NCBI RefSeq assembly: GCF_002165135.1
Contig: NZ_NFZQ01000006.1
Location: forward strand, 62,001-126,000
DNA length: 64,000 nucleotides
Direction of reading: 5' to 3'
Source of the DNA: Pseudomonas sp. SID14000
Lineage (GTDB): Bacteria > Pseudomonadota > Gammaproteobacteria > Pseudomonadales > Pseudomonadaceae
Below, in pieces: positions 57,296-64,000 of the stretch (its first letter is position 1; the number at the start of each line of letters is the position of its first letter). Below the pieces are notes generated by a model. That model was not told the origin of the DNA. It saw only the letters and a program-made list of their open reading frames with translations, and did not search any database. The position numbers and the translations under genes are program-made.

Positions 57296-59596
57296 ATGGT
57301 GCATCGTACTCTTGCCGGCGTTTTCGCCCTGCTCATCAGTAGTGTGGCGTTCGGGCAAGCCCCCCAATCGCGCCCGGCTATTTCCTACACCCGGGATATT
57401 CAACCGATCTTTACCGAGAAATGCGTGGCCTGCCACGCCTGCAACGACGCTGCCTGCCAGTTGAAGCTGGAAAGCCCCGAAGGCGCGGTGCGCGGGGCCA
57501 GCAAGGTTCCGGTGTACCAGGGCGAGCGCAGCAAGGCAGTGCCCACCACGCGGCTGTTCTATGACGCCCACAGCGAGGGCGAATGGCGCAAGAAGGGCTT
57601 CTACTCGGTGCTCGACAACCAGGGCAGTCAGGCTGCGCTGATGGCGCGCATGCTCGAGTTGGGGCACAAGACCCCGCTCACGCCCAACGCCAAGCTGCCC
57701 GAGGAAATCGTCCTGGGCCTGAACCGCAACAACATGTGCCCGTTGCCCCATGAGTTCGATGCCTATGCCGGCGCCCACCCCAAGGAAGGCATGCCACTGG
57801 CGGTGACCGGCCTGACCGACAACGAATACGACACCATGCGTCGCTGGCTGGCCGCCGGTGCGCCGGTCGAGTACCAGCCTATCCAGCCAAGCGCGGCCGA
57901 GGCCAAACAGATCGCCGACTGGGAAGAGTTGCTCAACCGCCCGGGCTCCACCGAGGCACTGGTCGGCCGCTGGCTGTACGAGCACCTGTTCCTGGCGCAC
58001 ATCTATTTCGTCGGTGGCGAGCAGGGCCACTTCTTTCAGTGGGTACGTTCGCGTACACCGAGCGGCCAGCCGGTCGATCTGATCGCCACGCGCCGCCCCA
58101 ACGACCCGCCGGGCACCGACTTCTATTACCGGCTGATTCCGGTGCAAGGTGTGATAGTGCACAAGACGCACATCACCTACCCGATGGGGCCGCAGAAGCT
58201 CAAGCGGGTCAAGCAACTGTTCTACGCCGGCGACTGGCATGCCGCCGCGCTGCCAGGCTATGGCCCGCGTCACCGGGCCAACCCGTTCGAAACCTTCGAG
58301 GCGATTCCGGCTGTGGCGCGCTACCAGTTCATGCTGGATAACGCCGAGTACTTCGTGCGCACCTTCATCCGTGGCCCGGTATGCCGTGGGCAGATTGCCA
58401 CCGACGTGATCCGCGACAACTTCTGGGCGTTGTTCCAGGAGCCGGCCCACGACCGCTACATCACCGATGCCAAGTACCGTGGCGAGGCCACGCCGCTGTT
58501 GGCCATGCCTGGGCAGATCGATGACGTGGGCAGTGTGCTGAGCCTGTGGCACGCCTACCGCGACAAGCGCAACGAGTACGAAAAACTGCGCCGCGAAGCC
58601 TATGCCGACATGCCTGCACCGGGCTGGGCGACGCTGTGGGCCGGTAACGACAACGCGTTGCTGAGCATCTTCCGCCACTTCGACAGCGCCTCGGTGACCA
58701 AAGGCCTGATCGGTGACGTGCCGCTGACCGTGTGGCTGTTCGACTACCCGTTGTTCGAGCGCACCTATTACCAGTTGGCGGTCAACTTCGATGTGTTCGG
58801 CAACGTCTCGCACCAGTTGCAGACGCGCCTGTACTTCGACCTGATCCGCAACGGCGCCGAGGTCAACTTCCTGCGCCTGATGCCGGCCGACCAGCGCAAG
58901 GCGATTCTCGGCGACTGGTACCAGAACAGCGGCAAGGTGAAGATGTGGATGGATTATGAGGACATCGACACCGACACCCCGAGCGGTATCCAGCTCGACC
59001 CGCGCAACCCCAAGCGCGATTTCGGCTTGAAGCTTCTGCAGCGTACCGGCAGCCTGAATGCCGCGCCTGACCCGATCAACCGCTGCCAGGGCGCGTTCTG
59101 TTCACGGCCGCAGGTGAGCGAAGAGTTCCGCAATGCCGAGCAGTCGCTCAGCCGCCTGGTGTCGCGCCCGGCTGCCGGGTTGAAGGTGATCAGCCAACTG
59201 CCCGAGGCGACCATGCTGCGCATCGAAGGGCAGGGTGGCCAACGCCAGGTGTACAGCCTGCTGCGCAACCGTGCGCACAGCAACGTGGCGTTCCTGCTGG
59301 GCGAGGCGTATCGCTACCAGCCGGGGCTGGATACCCTGACCCTGTATCCCGGCGTGCTCAGCAGCTACCCCAACTTCATCTTCAACATCCCGACCAAGGA
59401 TGTGCCGGAGTTCGTCGAGGACATGGAGTATGCGAAGGATGATCCGGCCAGGTTCGAGCGCATCGTCATGCGCTGGGGCGTGCGCCGCAGTCACCCTGAG
59501 TTCTGGCGCTACTTCCATGACCTGAACAGCTTCATCAAGGAGACCGAGCCGGTCGAAGCGGGTGTGCTGGACATGAACCGCTACGAGAACCTCTGA
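57296..59596 (+). CDS. cti: periplasmic fatty acid cis/trans isomerase
   Basis: 766 aa. Cti converts cis- to trans-unsaturated acyl chains in membrane phospholipids without a cofactor other than heme. A signal peptide (about 1-20) is followed by a cytochrome c motif, CVACH (C43, C46, H47), and the large Cti domain (FFQWVRSRTPSGQPVD, LYPGVLSSYPNFIF). Size and heme motif match P. putida Cti, an adaptation to solvents and heat. The start at 57296 gives a standard signal peptide. Divergent from metH. Confidence 0.93.
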   Translation: MVHRTLAGVFALLISSVAFGQAPQSRPAISYTRDIQPIFTEKCVACHACNDAACQLKLESPEGAVRGASKVPVYQGERSKAVPTTRLFYDAHSEGEWRKKGFYSVLDNQGSQAALMARMLELGHKTPLTPNAKLPEEIVLGLNRNNMCPLPHEFDAYAGAHPKEGMPLAVTGLTDNEYDTMRRWLAAGAPVEYQPIQPSAAEAKQIADWEELLNRPGSTEALVGRWLYEHLFLAHIYFVGGEQGHFFQWVRSRTPSGQPVDLIATRRPNDPPGTDFYYRLIPVQGVIVHKTHITYPMGPQKLKRVKQLFYAGDWHAAALPGYGPRHRANPFETFEAIPAVARYQFMLDNAEYFVRTFIRGPVCRGQIATDVIRDNFWALFQEPAHDRYITDAKYRGEATPLLAMPGQIDDVGSVLSLWHAYRDKRNEYEKLRREAYADMPAPGWATLWAGNDNALLSIFRHFDSASVTKGLIGDVPLTVWLFDYPLFERTYYQLAVNFDVFGNVSHQLQTRLYFDLIRNGAEVNFLRLMPADQRKAILGDWYQNSGKVKMWMDYEDIDTDTPSGIQLDPRNPKRDFGLKLLQRTGSLNAAPDPINRCQGAFCSRPQVSEEFRNAEQSLSRLVSRPAAGLKVISQLPEATMLRIEGQGGQRQVYSLLRNRAHSNVAFLLGEAYRYQPGLDTLTLYPGVLSSYPNFIFNIPTKDVPEFVEDMEYAKDDPARFERIVMRWGVRRSHPEFWRYFHDLNSFIKETEPVEAGVLDMNRYENL

Positions 59597-59680
59597 TCGG
59601 TCGGGCTGACCTTTCCGATTACCCTGCGGTCGGACTTGCTGGGTGGTCCTGATCGATTGCTAGGGGCTGCTTTGCAGCCC

Positions 59681-59760
59681 TTTGCGGGTAAACCGCTCCC
59701 ACAGGTATGGCAGCGCTCCCGAGGTCAGCGCTAACCCTGTGGGAGCGGGTTTACCCGCGA
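59681..59760. repeat. REP inverted pair after cti
   Basis: TTTGCGGGTAAACCGCTCCC (from 59681) pairs with the arm ending GCGGGTTTACCCGCGA at 59760, with one missing base in the left arm. Confidence 0.85.
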
Positions 59761-59829
59761 ACGAGCGCGTAGCGCTCGCCCCTGCATTCGAGCCTGGGCC
59801 TCAATGCACCGGCAATCGCAGGGTACTCC

Positions 59830-60864
59830 ATGCTGTATTCGCTTCAGGCACTGCGGGCGTTCGCCGCCTGGGTGGTGGTCTGCCACCATTTCATGCAGAT
59901 CTTCTTCGACTTCCATGCCACCGGCCCCATCGGCCAACTGCTCACCGACCGCGGCGCCGTAGGCGTCGACATCTTCTTCGTCATCAGCGGGCTGGTCATC
60001 TACCTGTCGACCCGCGACAAAGTAATCGAACCCCGCCAGTTCCTGCTCAACCGGGCGCTGCGGATCGTTCCGGCCTACTGGTTCTACACGGCGTTGATGG
60101 CAGCTCTGCTGCTGGCCTTCAGCCAATGGATGCCGCACCAGGCATTCACCTGGCACCACCTGCTGCTGTCGCTGCTGTTCATCCCGGCGGAAAACCCAGG
60201 TGGCTACGGTTTGTACCCGACCCTGAACGTGGGCTGGACGCTGAACTTCGAGATGTTCTTCTACCTGTTGTTCGGCCTGGCCTTCCTGGTGCGCCAGCGT
60301 CATCACCAGTTGCTGGTCACCGCCGCGCTGCTGCTGACCAGCGAGATACTGGGCCGGCTGGGCCTGCTCAGCCGCTTCTACAGCAACGACATCATCTACG
60401 AGTTCCTGCTCGGTATCGGCCTGGGCGTGCTGCACCGTCGCGGGCTGATCCACCAGGGCCGCTGGCTGCCGTTGGCATTGCTGGTGGTGGCTTGCCTGGC
60501 CATCTACCACCTGGACGCTTCCCGGCGCTTGCTGCACTGGGGGCTGCCGAGCGCAATGATCGTGCTGGCCTTCCTCGCCCTGGAGCCGCTGTTCCGTGAC
60601 AACCGACTGCTCAAGGCGCTAGGCGACTGTTCGTATTCGGTGTACCTGGTCCATGTGCTGGTGCTGTACGCCGGCTGGTTCGCCAGCCAGCGCCTGCAGT
60701 TGAACCCGTACCTGGTGTTCGCCCTGTGCGTGCCGTCCATTGGACTAATGTCGTGGTTCAGCTACCAGTGGCTGGAGCGCGGCCTTTACCGGCGCATGCA
60801 GGCCTGGCTGATGGCGCCACGGGGGCCGGCCCCTGAATATGTGCTTTCCCGAGTCAAATACTAG
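59830..60864 (+). CDS. membrane acyltransferase (acyltransferase 3 family)
   Basis: 344 aa with about ten hydrophobic segments. The conserved N-terminal arginine/histidine region is LQALRAFAAWVVVCHHF (5-21), then GAVGVDIFFVISGLVI (43-58), and the Trp-Thr-x-x-x-Glu motif WTLNFEMFFYLLFG (about 136-149). The family O-acylates surface sugars (O-antigen, capsule, Nod factors). The acceptor is unknown and no polysaccharide cluster is nearby. Confidence 0.88.
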   Translation: MLYSLQALRAFAAWVVVCHHFMQIFFDFHATGPIGQLLTDRGAVGVDIFFVISGLVIYLSTRDKVIEPRQFLLNRALRIVPAYWFYTALMAALLLAFSQWMPHQAFTWHHLLLSLLFIPAENPGGYGLYPTLNVGWTLNFEMFFYLLFGLAFLVRQRHHQLLVTAALLLTSEILGRLGLLSRFYSNDIIYEFLLGIGLGVLHRRGLIHQGRWLPLALLVVACLAIYHLDASRRLLHWGLPSAMIVLAFLALEPLFRDNRLLKALGDCSYSVYLVHVLVLYAGWFASQRLQLNPYLVFALCVPSIGLMSWFSYQWLERGLYRRMQAWLMAPRGPAPEYVLSRVKY

Positions 60865-60913
60865 GACTTTGTTCGAAGGCCGGGTTGGCGTACACTTGGC
60901 CGCAAGTCTGTGA

Positions 60914-61507
<594 letters not shown>

Positions 61508-61736
61508 GTACTAAGGCTGCCGCGCTCCTACAATGACTGTGCAACTTGGTCAGGCCTTAGCAACAAAGTGTTACTGTTTCAACCCCTGCGACAACAGGCC
61601 GCAGCCCGTATTCAAAGGGCTGCAGCCGATCCTCGCCTTCGTCGGGTAGAACCCCTCGGGGTGTCGTGCCAGAATGCCCCGGTTTTTCGACCGGCCCGTC
61701 CCGAGGGTCGGCACCTTCCCTTTAAAGGATGGTTTC

Positions 61737-62345
61737 ATGAATGATCTGTATACCCGGCGCGCAGTTGTCGCCGGGATGGGCGTTCTCGGGCTTGGCCTGC
61801 TGGCAGGCTGCAGCCCGGCCCGGGGGCTCGAGTTCAAGCACGGCAAGAACATGAGCAACGAAATCCTTGGGCGCAAGTTCAGCCTCAAGGACACCCAAGG
61901 CAATGTGCGCACCCTGTCGAGTTTCTACGGCAGCATGCCGATGATCTTCTTCGGCTTTACCCAGTGCCCGGCGGTCTGCCCGACCACCCTGGCGCGTGCT
62001 GCACAAATCCGCAAGCTGCTCAAAGGCCGCGATCGTGACCTGTTCCAGGTGGTGCTGATTACCCTGGACCCGGAGCGCGACACCCCCGAAGTGCTCGATG
62101 CCTACGTCAAGGCGTTCGATCCGTCGTTCACCGCGCTGACCGGCACCCCCGAGGAAATCGCCGCGGTGGCCAAGGAATTCAAGGTGTTCTACGAGAAAGT
62201 CCCGGCCGGTGATACTTATACCGTCTCTCACTCGTCCACCAGCTACGTCTACGATACGCGTGGCACCCTGCGCCTGAGCCTGGGCCATTCCCTGACTGCC
62301 CAGGAATGCGCCGAAGACCTGGTTACCCTGATGGAGATCTGCTGA
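61737..62345 (+). CDS. Sco1/SenC-like copper chaperone lipoprotein
   Basis: 202 aa. Lipoprotein signal with LLAGC (C25). Thioredoxin fold with the copper-binding CPAVCP (C77, C81) and the third ligand His in TVSHSS (H165). Sco proteins supply copper to the CuA site of cytochrome c oxidase in the periplasm. It is directly followed by the PCu(A)C gene. The 229 bases before it (61508-61736) hold GC-rich hairpins (for example GCAGCCC-N9-GGGCTGC at 61602-61624) but no gene; AAAGGA precedes the ATG. Confidence 0.92.
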   Translation: MNDLYTRRAVVAGMGVLGLGLLAGCSPARGLEFKHGKNMSNEILGRKFSLKDTQGNVRTLSSFYGSMPMIFFGFTQCPAVCPTTLARAAQIRKLLKGRDRDLFQVVLITLDPERDTPEVLDAYVKAFDPSFTALTGTPEEIAAVAKEFKVFYEKVPAGDTYTVSHSSTSYVYDTRGTLRLSLGHSLTAQECAEDLVTLMEIC

Positions 62346-62828
62346 ATGTCGATGCAACCGATCAAGCACGGCCTGGCTGCCCTGGTCCTGATGGGCCTGG
62401 CGCTGCCGGCACTGGCCCAGACCACCGTGAGCGATGCCTGGGTGCGTGCGACTGTGCCGCACCAGCAGTCCACCGGTGCCTTCATGATCCTGACCGCCAG
62501 CAGCGACAGCAAGTTGGTGGACGTGGCTTCGCCTGTGGCCAAGACCGTGCAGGTGCACGAGATGACCATGAATGGCGACGTGATGGGCATGCGTGAGGTC
62601 AAGGCGGTCGAGTTGCCGGCCGGTAAGGCGGTGACCCTCGACCCGAATAGTCTGCATGTGATGCTGATGGGCCTGAACAACCAGGTGAAGGAAGGCGATA
62701 AAGTGCCGCTGACCCTGACCATCGAAGATGCCAAGGGGGCCAAGCAAACCCTGGACGTGCAGGCCGACGTGCGTGCGCTCAACGCCGAGGCGGGCAGTGG
62801 GCATGATCACATGCACATGAAGCACTGA
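62346..62828 (+). CDS. periplasmic copper chaperone PCu(A)C
   Basis: 160 aa. Signal peptide about 1-24 (LPALAQ). Copper ligands fit H-x10-M-x21-H-x-M: H71, M82, H104, M106. The C-terminus is His/Met rich (HDHMHMKH). It starts immediately after the Sco stop and is co-transcribed with it; the pair metallates cytochrome oxidase. No oxidase genes are in the window. Confidence 0.92.
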   Translation: MSMQPIKHGLAALVLMGLALPALAQTTVSDAWVRATVPHQQSTGAFMILTASSDSKLVDVASPVAKTVQVHEMTMNGDVMGMREVKAVELPAGKAVTLDPNSLHVMLMGLNNQVKEGDKVPLTLTIEDAKGAKQTLDVQADVRALNAEAGSGHDHMHMKH

Positions 62829-62845
62829 TCAGGCTGAACCCTTTG

Positions 62846-62862
62846 GGGGCGCTTTGCGCCCC
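62846..62862. repeat. half REP with GC hairpin after PCu(A)C
   Basis: GGGGCGC-TTT-GCGCCCC is followed by ATCGCGACACAAGGC, one arm of a REP without its inverted partner. It lies between convergent genes and may act as a terminator. Confidence 0.55.
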
Positions 62863-62886
62863 ATCGCGACACAAGGCAGCCCCGGT

Positions 62887-63114
62887 TCAGCTGCGAAACT
62901 TGGGCAGCGGCCTGTCGAGGGTCAGCGAGGTCAAGGTCTTGCGGACCTGGGCCTCATCGGCCTCCAGGGCCTTGAGACTTGCGCGGATCTTGCCGGCGGC
63001 GGGCAGGTCACCCTGCCGGTCGATCCAGTCGGCTATCTCCTTGCAGGCACTGCTCAGGCAGGCCTGGCGCTGGTTCATCAGCGACAGGAGGGTGGTGAGC
63101 TCTCTTTCGGACAT
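62887..63114 (-). CDS. small helical protein of unknown function
   Basis: 75 aa, helical and charged, MSERELTTLLSLMNQRQACL followed by a Cys-containing SSACKEIADW segment, with no membrane span. GGAGG eight or nine bases before the ATG at 63114 selects this start over one five codons upstream. Convergent with the copper chaperone genes. No family recognised. Confidence 0.7.
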   Translation of the reverse strand: MSERELTTLLSLMNQRQACLSSACKEIADWIDRQGDLPAAGKIRASLKALEADEAQVRKTLTSLTLDRPLPKFRS

Positions 63115-63463
63115 GGCAGGATCCTCCATTCAGCCTTGTCAGTGTAGCAGAGGGTTAGCGCCGCACTGCTGCCTTTGCAGCAGGCGCAGATGCAGCGGCA
63201 AATGGCGGCTTCTGAGGCGCTGCAACAACTCGTTACTTATAAACAATGTGTTTAAAGCCGGTGTCGTTGCGATCTGTGCGGTATGCCAGTCGTAATTTTA
63301 AAGCGATATGCTGAAGTGCTCTGTTTCGCAGGGTTGCCCATTCGACGATGTCCCGCCTCCATGAAGTGTATTTGTAGGAATGTTCCTGGGTCTTGGTTCG
63401 AGCCACCCACAGGCTGTGGCGCTGTTACAACTTGGATGTTGAGTGTGATACTGGATTAGCCTT
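63115..63463. other. intergenic region before the peptide gene
   Basis: The 408 bases from 63115 to 63522 contain no gene that I can support. GC content drops along it and AT-rich stretches appear (63230-63310), probably promoter sequence for the small protein gene on the left and the peptide gene on the right. No convincing sigma-54 or -35/-10 pair could be assigned by eye. Confidence 0.5.
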
Positions 63464-63507
63464 AGGTTTTAGTTGCCCAAGAGATGCAAGGGCAATTCCA
63501 AAAACCT
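63464..63507 (+). promoter_or_regulatory. 5' leader hairpin before the 23-residue peptide
   Basis: AGGTTTT (63464-63470) and TTGCCC (63473-63478) pair with GGGCAA (63490-63495) and AAAACCT (63501-63507), a two-part stem. It ends one base before AAAGGAG, the ribosome binding site at 63509-63515. It may stabilise the messenger or control access to the site. Confidence 0.5.
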
Positions 63508-63522
63508 GAAAGGAGTTCACAC

Positions 63523-63594
63523 ATGAAGTCTGCAATCGAGCTGTTCAAGACCGATGTAACCGGAGTCACCACCAAAGGTGTGTGCATGTGGTGA
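63523..63594 (+). CDS. 23-residue peptide, possible RiPP precursor or leader peptide
   Basis: MKSAIELFKTDVTGVTTKGV followed by Cys-Met-Trp and TGA at 63592-63594. AAAGGAG seven bases upstream is near consensus, so translation is likely to be strong. The short helical-looking N-terminus and a C-terminal core with Cys, Met and Trp resemble small precursor peptides such as PqqA or MftA (whose C-terminus also has a Gly-Val/Met-Cys segment); no homology is claimed. A terminator-like hairpin follows, then the SpeD-like gene. It could instead be an attenuator peptide for that gene. Confidence 0.65.
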   Translation: MKSAIELFKTDVTGVTTKGVCMW

Positions 63595-63597
63595 GCA

Positions 63598-63628
63598 AGG
63601 GGGCGGCTTCGTGCCGCCCCTTTATTTT
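63598..63628 (+). terminator. hairpin between the peptide and the SpeD-like gene
   Basis: GGGGCGGC-TTCGT-GCCGCCCC (63600-63620) then TTTATTTT. A full terminator or attenuator just after the peptide stop. Partial read-through would give more peptide transcript than enzyme transcript. Confidence 0.85.
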
Positions 63629-63649
63629 CCTTGAGCAGGAGCACGCTTT

Positions 63650-64000
63650 ATGGATGATCGTGGCTACCACACCATTTGGGATATCACGGGTGCTAGTGCA
63701 AAGTTGCTGAGCAATGATAAAAAATTGCATCGCTTCTTTCTGACCGCGTTGCAGGCGTCAGGGTTTAACATCATAAGCGATATGATTCACAAATTTTCCT
63801 CAGGGGGCGAGGGTGTCACCGGGATTTTTCTGTTATCGGAGTCTCACCTCTCCTACCATACGTACCCTGAGCGCGAATACATCAGTATCGATGTATATAC
63901 GTGTGGAAAAAATAATCATTTGATCAATGATCAGATTTCGGAGTTTTTTGGTGCGGACGTACAGGTCAACAGAAGAACGTTGCTGCGCGGCAGTGCAGTA
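63650..64000 (+). CDS. SpeD-like pyruvoyl decarboxylase (AdoMet decarboxylase family), 3' truncated by the window
   Basis: 117 codons visible and open to the window edge. The bacterial SpeD signature is intact: LLSESHLSYHTYPEREYISI then DVYTCG, giving the self-cleavage pair E64/S65 (pyruvoyl from S65), H70 and the catalytic Cys C85, equivalent to T. maritima S63, H68 and C83. CAGGAG nine bases before the ATG fixes the start. The N-terminus (MDDRGYHTIWDITGASAKLL) is of the short bacterial type. The gene is AT-rich compared with its neighbours. Some SpeD homologues use arginine or ornithine instead of S-adenosylmethionine, so the substrate is open. Confidence 0.85.
   Translation, partial: MDDRGYHTIWDITGASAKLLSNDKKLHRFFLTALQASGFNIISDMIHKFSSGGEGVTGIFLLSESHLSYHTYPEREYISIDVYTCGKNNHLINDQISEFFGADVQVNRRTLLRGSAV

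Noticed and set aside
63462..63644. A 60-codon minus-strand frame opposite the 23-residue peptide.
   Set aside because: No ribosome site, it covers the terminator hairpin, and the plus-strand peptide has a near-consensus site.

Overview
The window looks like a chromosomal segment of a Pseudomonas of the P. putida group. It has high GC, many copies of the roughly 35-bp REP palindrome typical of P. putida (usually in inverted pairs), a GntR-type prpR in front of prpB-prpC-acnD-prpF-prpD with acnB convergent to it, a cis/trans fatty-acid isomerase (cti), and an assimilatory sulfur set of pseudomonad type (cysB, [4Fe-4S] cysH, cysI with a DUF934 partner). It is mostly core genome. I see no insertion sequence, prophage or CRISPR array.

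Layout. 0-7.4 kb: the end of a ketopantoate-reductase-like gene, a universal stress protein, cysB, cysH, pabB, and a leftward operon of a retropepsin-like protease, an inactive transglutaminase/7TM protein and an ATP-grasp (RimK-like) ligase. 7.6-19.4 kb: the 2-methylcitrate cycle and acnB. prpR and prpB overlap, and each later gap in the cluster holds a REP pair. 19.5-28 kb: a DUF1289 protein, an unrecognised protein with two tandem repeats, queD, a patatin-like lipase, two PepSY proteins with a two-component system (BqsPQRS/CarRS-like), an HPP-CBS membrane protein and a LysR regulator. 28-32.4 kb: prpE, zapE, DUF1810, a YdcH-like protein and tRNA-Gln(TTG). 32.5-39 kb: an archaic (Csu/CupE-like) chaperone-usher pilus operon with four spore-coat-U subunits, chaperone, usher and tip adhesin.

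39-49.3 kb: an M14 carboxypeptidase, a possible small peptide gene, mlaA, a second two-component system, a DUF1348 protein, an aldo/keto reductase-LLM flavoprotein-MFS operon, and a large unrecognised protein. 49.3-57.1 kb: DUF934-cysI, a LuxP/LsrB-type binding protein, a 37-aa membrane protein, a DUF2970 protein and metH. 57.3-63.1 kb: cti, a membrane acyltransferase, nfuA, a Sco-like protein with a PCu(A)C copper chaperone, and a small acidic protein.

The most interesting part is the last 0.5 kb. A 23-residue peptide gene ending in Gly-Val-Cys-Met-Trp has a near-consensus ribosome binding site. It is followed by a strong hairpin and then a SpeD-like (S-adenosylmethionine decarboxylase family) gene that runs off the edge. 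The segment is more AT-rich than the rest. It could be a small-peptide natural product (RiPP-like) locus or a peptide-based attenuator of a decarboxylase, and the genes beyond the window would decide.

Functionally, cysB, cysH, cysI and metH cover sulfate reduction to methionine. The prp genes, acnB and prpE cover propionyl-CoA detoxification. The Csu-like pilus, the amidoligase/transglutaminase/protease set, mlaA, cti and the sensor systems act at the envelope.
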